From Agrobacterium rosae (GTDB taxonomy: Bacteria; Pseudomonadota; Alphaproteobacteria; Rhizobiales; Rhizobiaceae), in assembly GCF_002915175.1 (NCBI RefSeq), contig NZ_NXEJ01000008.1, forward strand, positions 186,001 to 250,000: a stretch of DNA of 64,000 nucleotides, in the 5' to 3' direction. The notes below the pieces were generated by a model that saw only the letters and a program-made list of their open reading frames with translations, was not told the DNA's origin and did not search any database. Shown here piece by piece: positions 62,786 to 64,000 of the stretch. Every line of letters starts with the position of its first letter. Position 1 is the first letter of the stretch. The translations under genes were made by a program, and so were the position numbers.

Positions 62786-63862
62786 ATGAGGGATAAACTG
62801 ACATTGGACACACAAGAGTCGGTACATAATATAGAATATTTAAGTGATTGCGGAGAAAATATTCGAAGCAATGCAAGAACTCGTGAACTATACTATAGAA
62901 TTAAGGATGAAAGAAACCAAGCCCGCGCAGAAGAACGCACTGTTTCACCCCAAGAAGTTCTAAGAGTTTCCAGCAACTGGATTGAAGTCAGCAATCTCGG
63001 ATTGCATATTATATATTCTGAAAGCCGTGACGTTGAAATATTGGCATGGCTTGCGGAAGCAGAGCTAAGGCTAAAAGGCTTTCACGGTCTGCGGGAAGTT
63101 TATCGGGTGACATATGATATATTTTGCAACCAGTGGGACTCGCTTCACTCAATTAGTGACGATGACAACGAAGAGAAATTCGCTCCTTTCGCCGGATTGA
63201 ACGGCATTGGAAGTGAGGGAACGCTAATACAGCCGTTGCGTCTCAGCTCCCTCATTCCGGGTGGCAAGTTTGGCGAACATACGCTGTGGGATTTCCAGCT
63301 GGCGCAGCGATCTTCTGAAACGAAACGCAAGGAAGAACTCTATAATGCCGCTTCCGAAGCGGGCATTGCAGCCATGTCTTCGCATCTGGCAGATGTGAAT
63401 GCGTGTCTCTCGACATTTGATGACATAGCCAAGATTTTGTCTGAACGGTGTGGACACAACGCGCCAGCCAGCTCGAACATCCGAAACATTCTGATCGAGG
63501 CCGCATCCGCGATTCGCACGTTGGGCGGACGGGACGACGCGCAGCCTGCCGTTGCAAACAATGCACGGATAGCGGATAGTGATTCCGCATCGATACAGCC
63601 CGAAGTTCCTAAAAAATCATCATCTGGCACAGAAGAAATCGCTTCACGTGACCAGGCATTTGAAACTCTTCTTACAGTTGCGCGTTATTTCCGCCGGACG
63701 GAGCCGCATTCTCCGATATCGCTGGCAATTGAAACACTGGTCCGCAGGGGGCGCATGGATTTTTCAGAACTGCTCGCAGAGCTTTTGCCGGAAGTGCAGG
63801 CACGCCACGCCGTTTTGACGGCAGCTGGAATAAAGCCCGAGAGCGAGAACAACGGAAAATAG
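62786..63862 (+). CDS. tssA: T6SS protein TssA (ImpA-like)
   Basis: TssA primes and caps sheath assembly at the baseplate. This 358-residue protein has the ImpA N-terminal domain: an N-terminal arm, SPQEVLRVSSNWIEVSNLGL, the hydrophobic AWLAEAELRLKGFHGLREVY, and LSSLIPGGKFGEHTLWDFQL. The C-terminal segment RRTEPHSPISLAIETLVRRG is a hallmark of short TssA proteins. It starts the second T6SS operon, followed by tssB 66 bases downstream. Confidence 0.93.
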   Translation: MRDKLTLDTQESVHNIEYLSDCGENIRSNARTRELYYRIKDERNQARAEERTVSPQEVLRVSSNWIEVSNLGLHIIYSESRDVEILAWLAEAELRLKGFHGLREVYRVTYDIFCNQWDSLHSISDDDNEEKFAPFAGLNGIGSEGTLIQPLRLSSLIPGGKFGEHTLWDFQLAQRSSETKRKEELYNAASEAGIAAMSSHLADVNACLSTFDDIAKILSERCGHNAPASSNIRNILIEAASAIRTLGGRDDAQPAVANNARIADSDSASIQPEVPKKSSSGTEEIASRDQAFETLLTVARYFRRTEPHSPISLAIETLVRRGRMDFSELLAELLPEVQARHAVLTAAGIKPESENNGK

Positions 63863-63928
63863 TGAAACCAGGGGAGATGCGACGCTCCCTATAGTCAGCA
63901 ATGCCGATACGGCATCAAGGAGGTTTGA

Positions 63929-64000
63929 ATGGCAAGTGTACATGAGAAGCTGGAGCGGGTTCGCAAACCTCGCGTTCACATCAAGTACGAAGTAGAAACC
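63929..64000 (+). CDS. tssB: T6SS contractile sheath small subunit TssB, partial
   Basis: Only the first 24 codons lie in the window (MASVHEKLERVRKPRVHIKY, then EVET). The HEKLERVRKPRVHIKYEVE pattern is diagnostic of TssB, which co-assembles with TssC into the contractile sheath. A CAAGGAGG ribosome-binding site precedes the ATG. The rest of the imp-type operon should continue beyond base 64000. Confidence 0.88.
   Translation, partial: MASVHEKLERVRKPRVHIKYEVET

Noticed and set aside
1-64000. CRISPR arrays, insertion sequences, tRNA or rRNA genes
   Set aside because: No regularly spaced repeats, transposase genes with terminal repeats, or RNA gene signatures were seen while reading both strands; a dedicated tRNA and repeat scan could not be run.

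Overview
The window is a GC-rich stretch of an alphaproteobacterial genome, most likely Agrobacterium or a close Rhizobiaceae relative. Supporting signs are five ABC importer systems of rhizobial style, small DUF6894 and DUF2188 proteins, and a divergent pair of type VI secretion operons (tssA-tssB one way, clpV-hcp-x-vgrG the other) arranged as in Agrobacterium tumefaciens. This is inference from gene content; no rRNA or tRNA gene was seen.

Layout. 1-5.7 kb: a peptide/nickel-type ABC importer (minus strand) with a divergent SorC-family regulator. 5.9-7.2 kb: a small orphan ORF and the GTPase RsgA. 7.3-8.8 kb: a decay zone with three damaged genes (flavin reductase, M24 peptidase, amidohydrolase). 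8.9-20.0 kb: an apparent catabolic island with an FAD oxidoreductase, a shikimate-dehydrogenase-like enzyme, a LysR / fluoroacetate-dehalogenase-like hydrolase / LysR cassette with overlapping genes, an SsuABC-like importer, a zinc alcohol dehydrogenase, a probable alpha/beta-barrel protein and a DHA2 exporter. 20.0-33.1 kb: a MalT-like LAL regulator divergent from an operon of a Dpp-type importer plus two mirrored pairs of hydantoinase-A-like and DUF917 genes.

33.2-35.7 kb: an orphan treY. 35.7-49.1 kb: a carbohydrate locus with an Rbs-type importer, a MalEFGK-type importer, two PfkB kinases, a sugar isomerase/epimerase, an RbsD/FucU mutarotase and one RpiR regulator. Three matching palindromic sites upstream of its three transcription units suggest one regulon. 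49.2-56.4 kb: an ECF sigma factor, a Crp/Fnr regulator, an AttEFGH-like export cassette (ATPase, FtsX permease, AttH/CrtC lipocalin) and a J-domain protein.

56.5-64 kb: the type VI secretion locus. clpV, hcp, tssA and the start of tssB look intact, but vgrG carries three separate in-frame nonsense codons and a lost C-terminus. An unrecognised 166-residue gene sits where an effector/immunity pair is found in A. tumefaciens. All five solute-binding-protein genes, and hcp, are followed by a strong stem-loop before the next gene, consistent with differential expression inside these operons.
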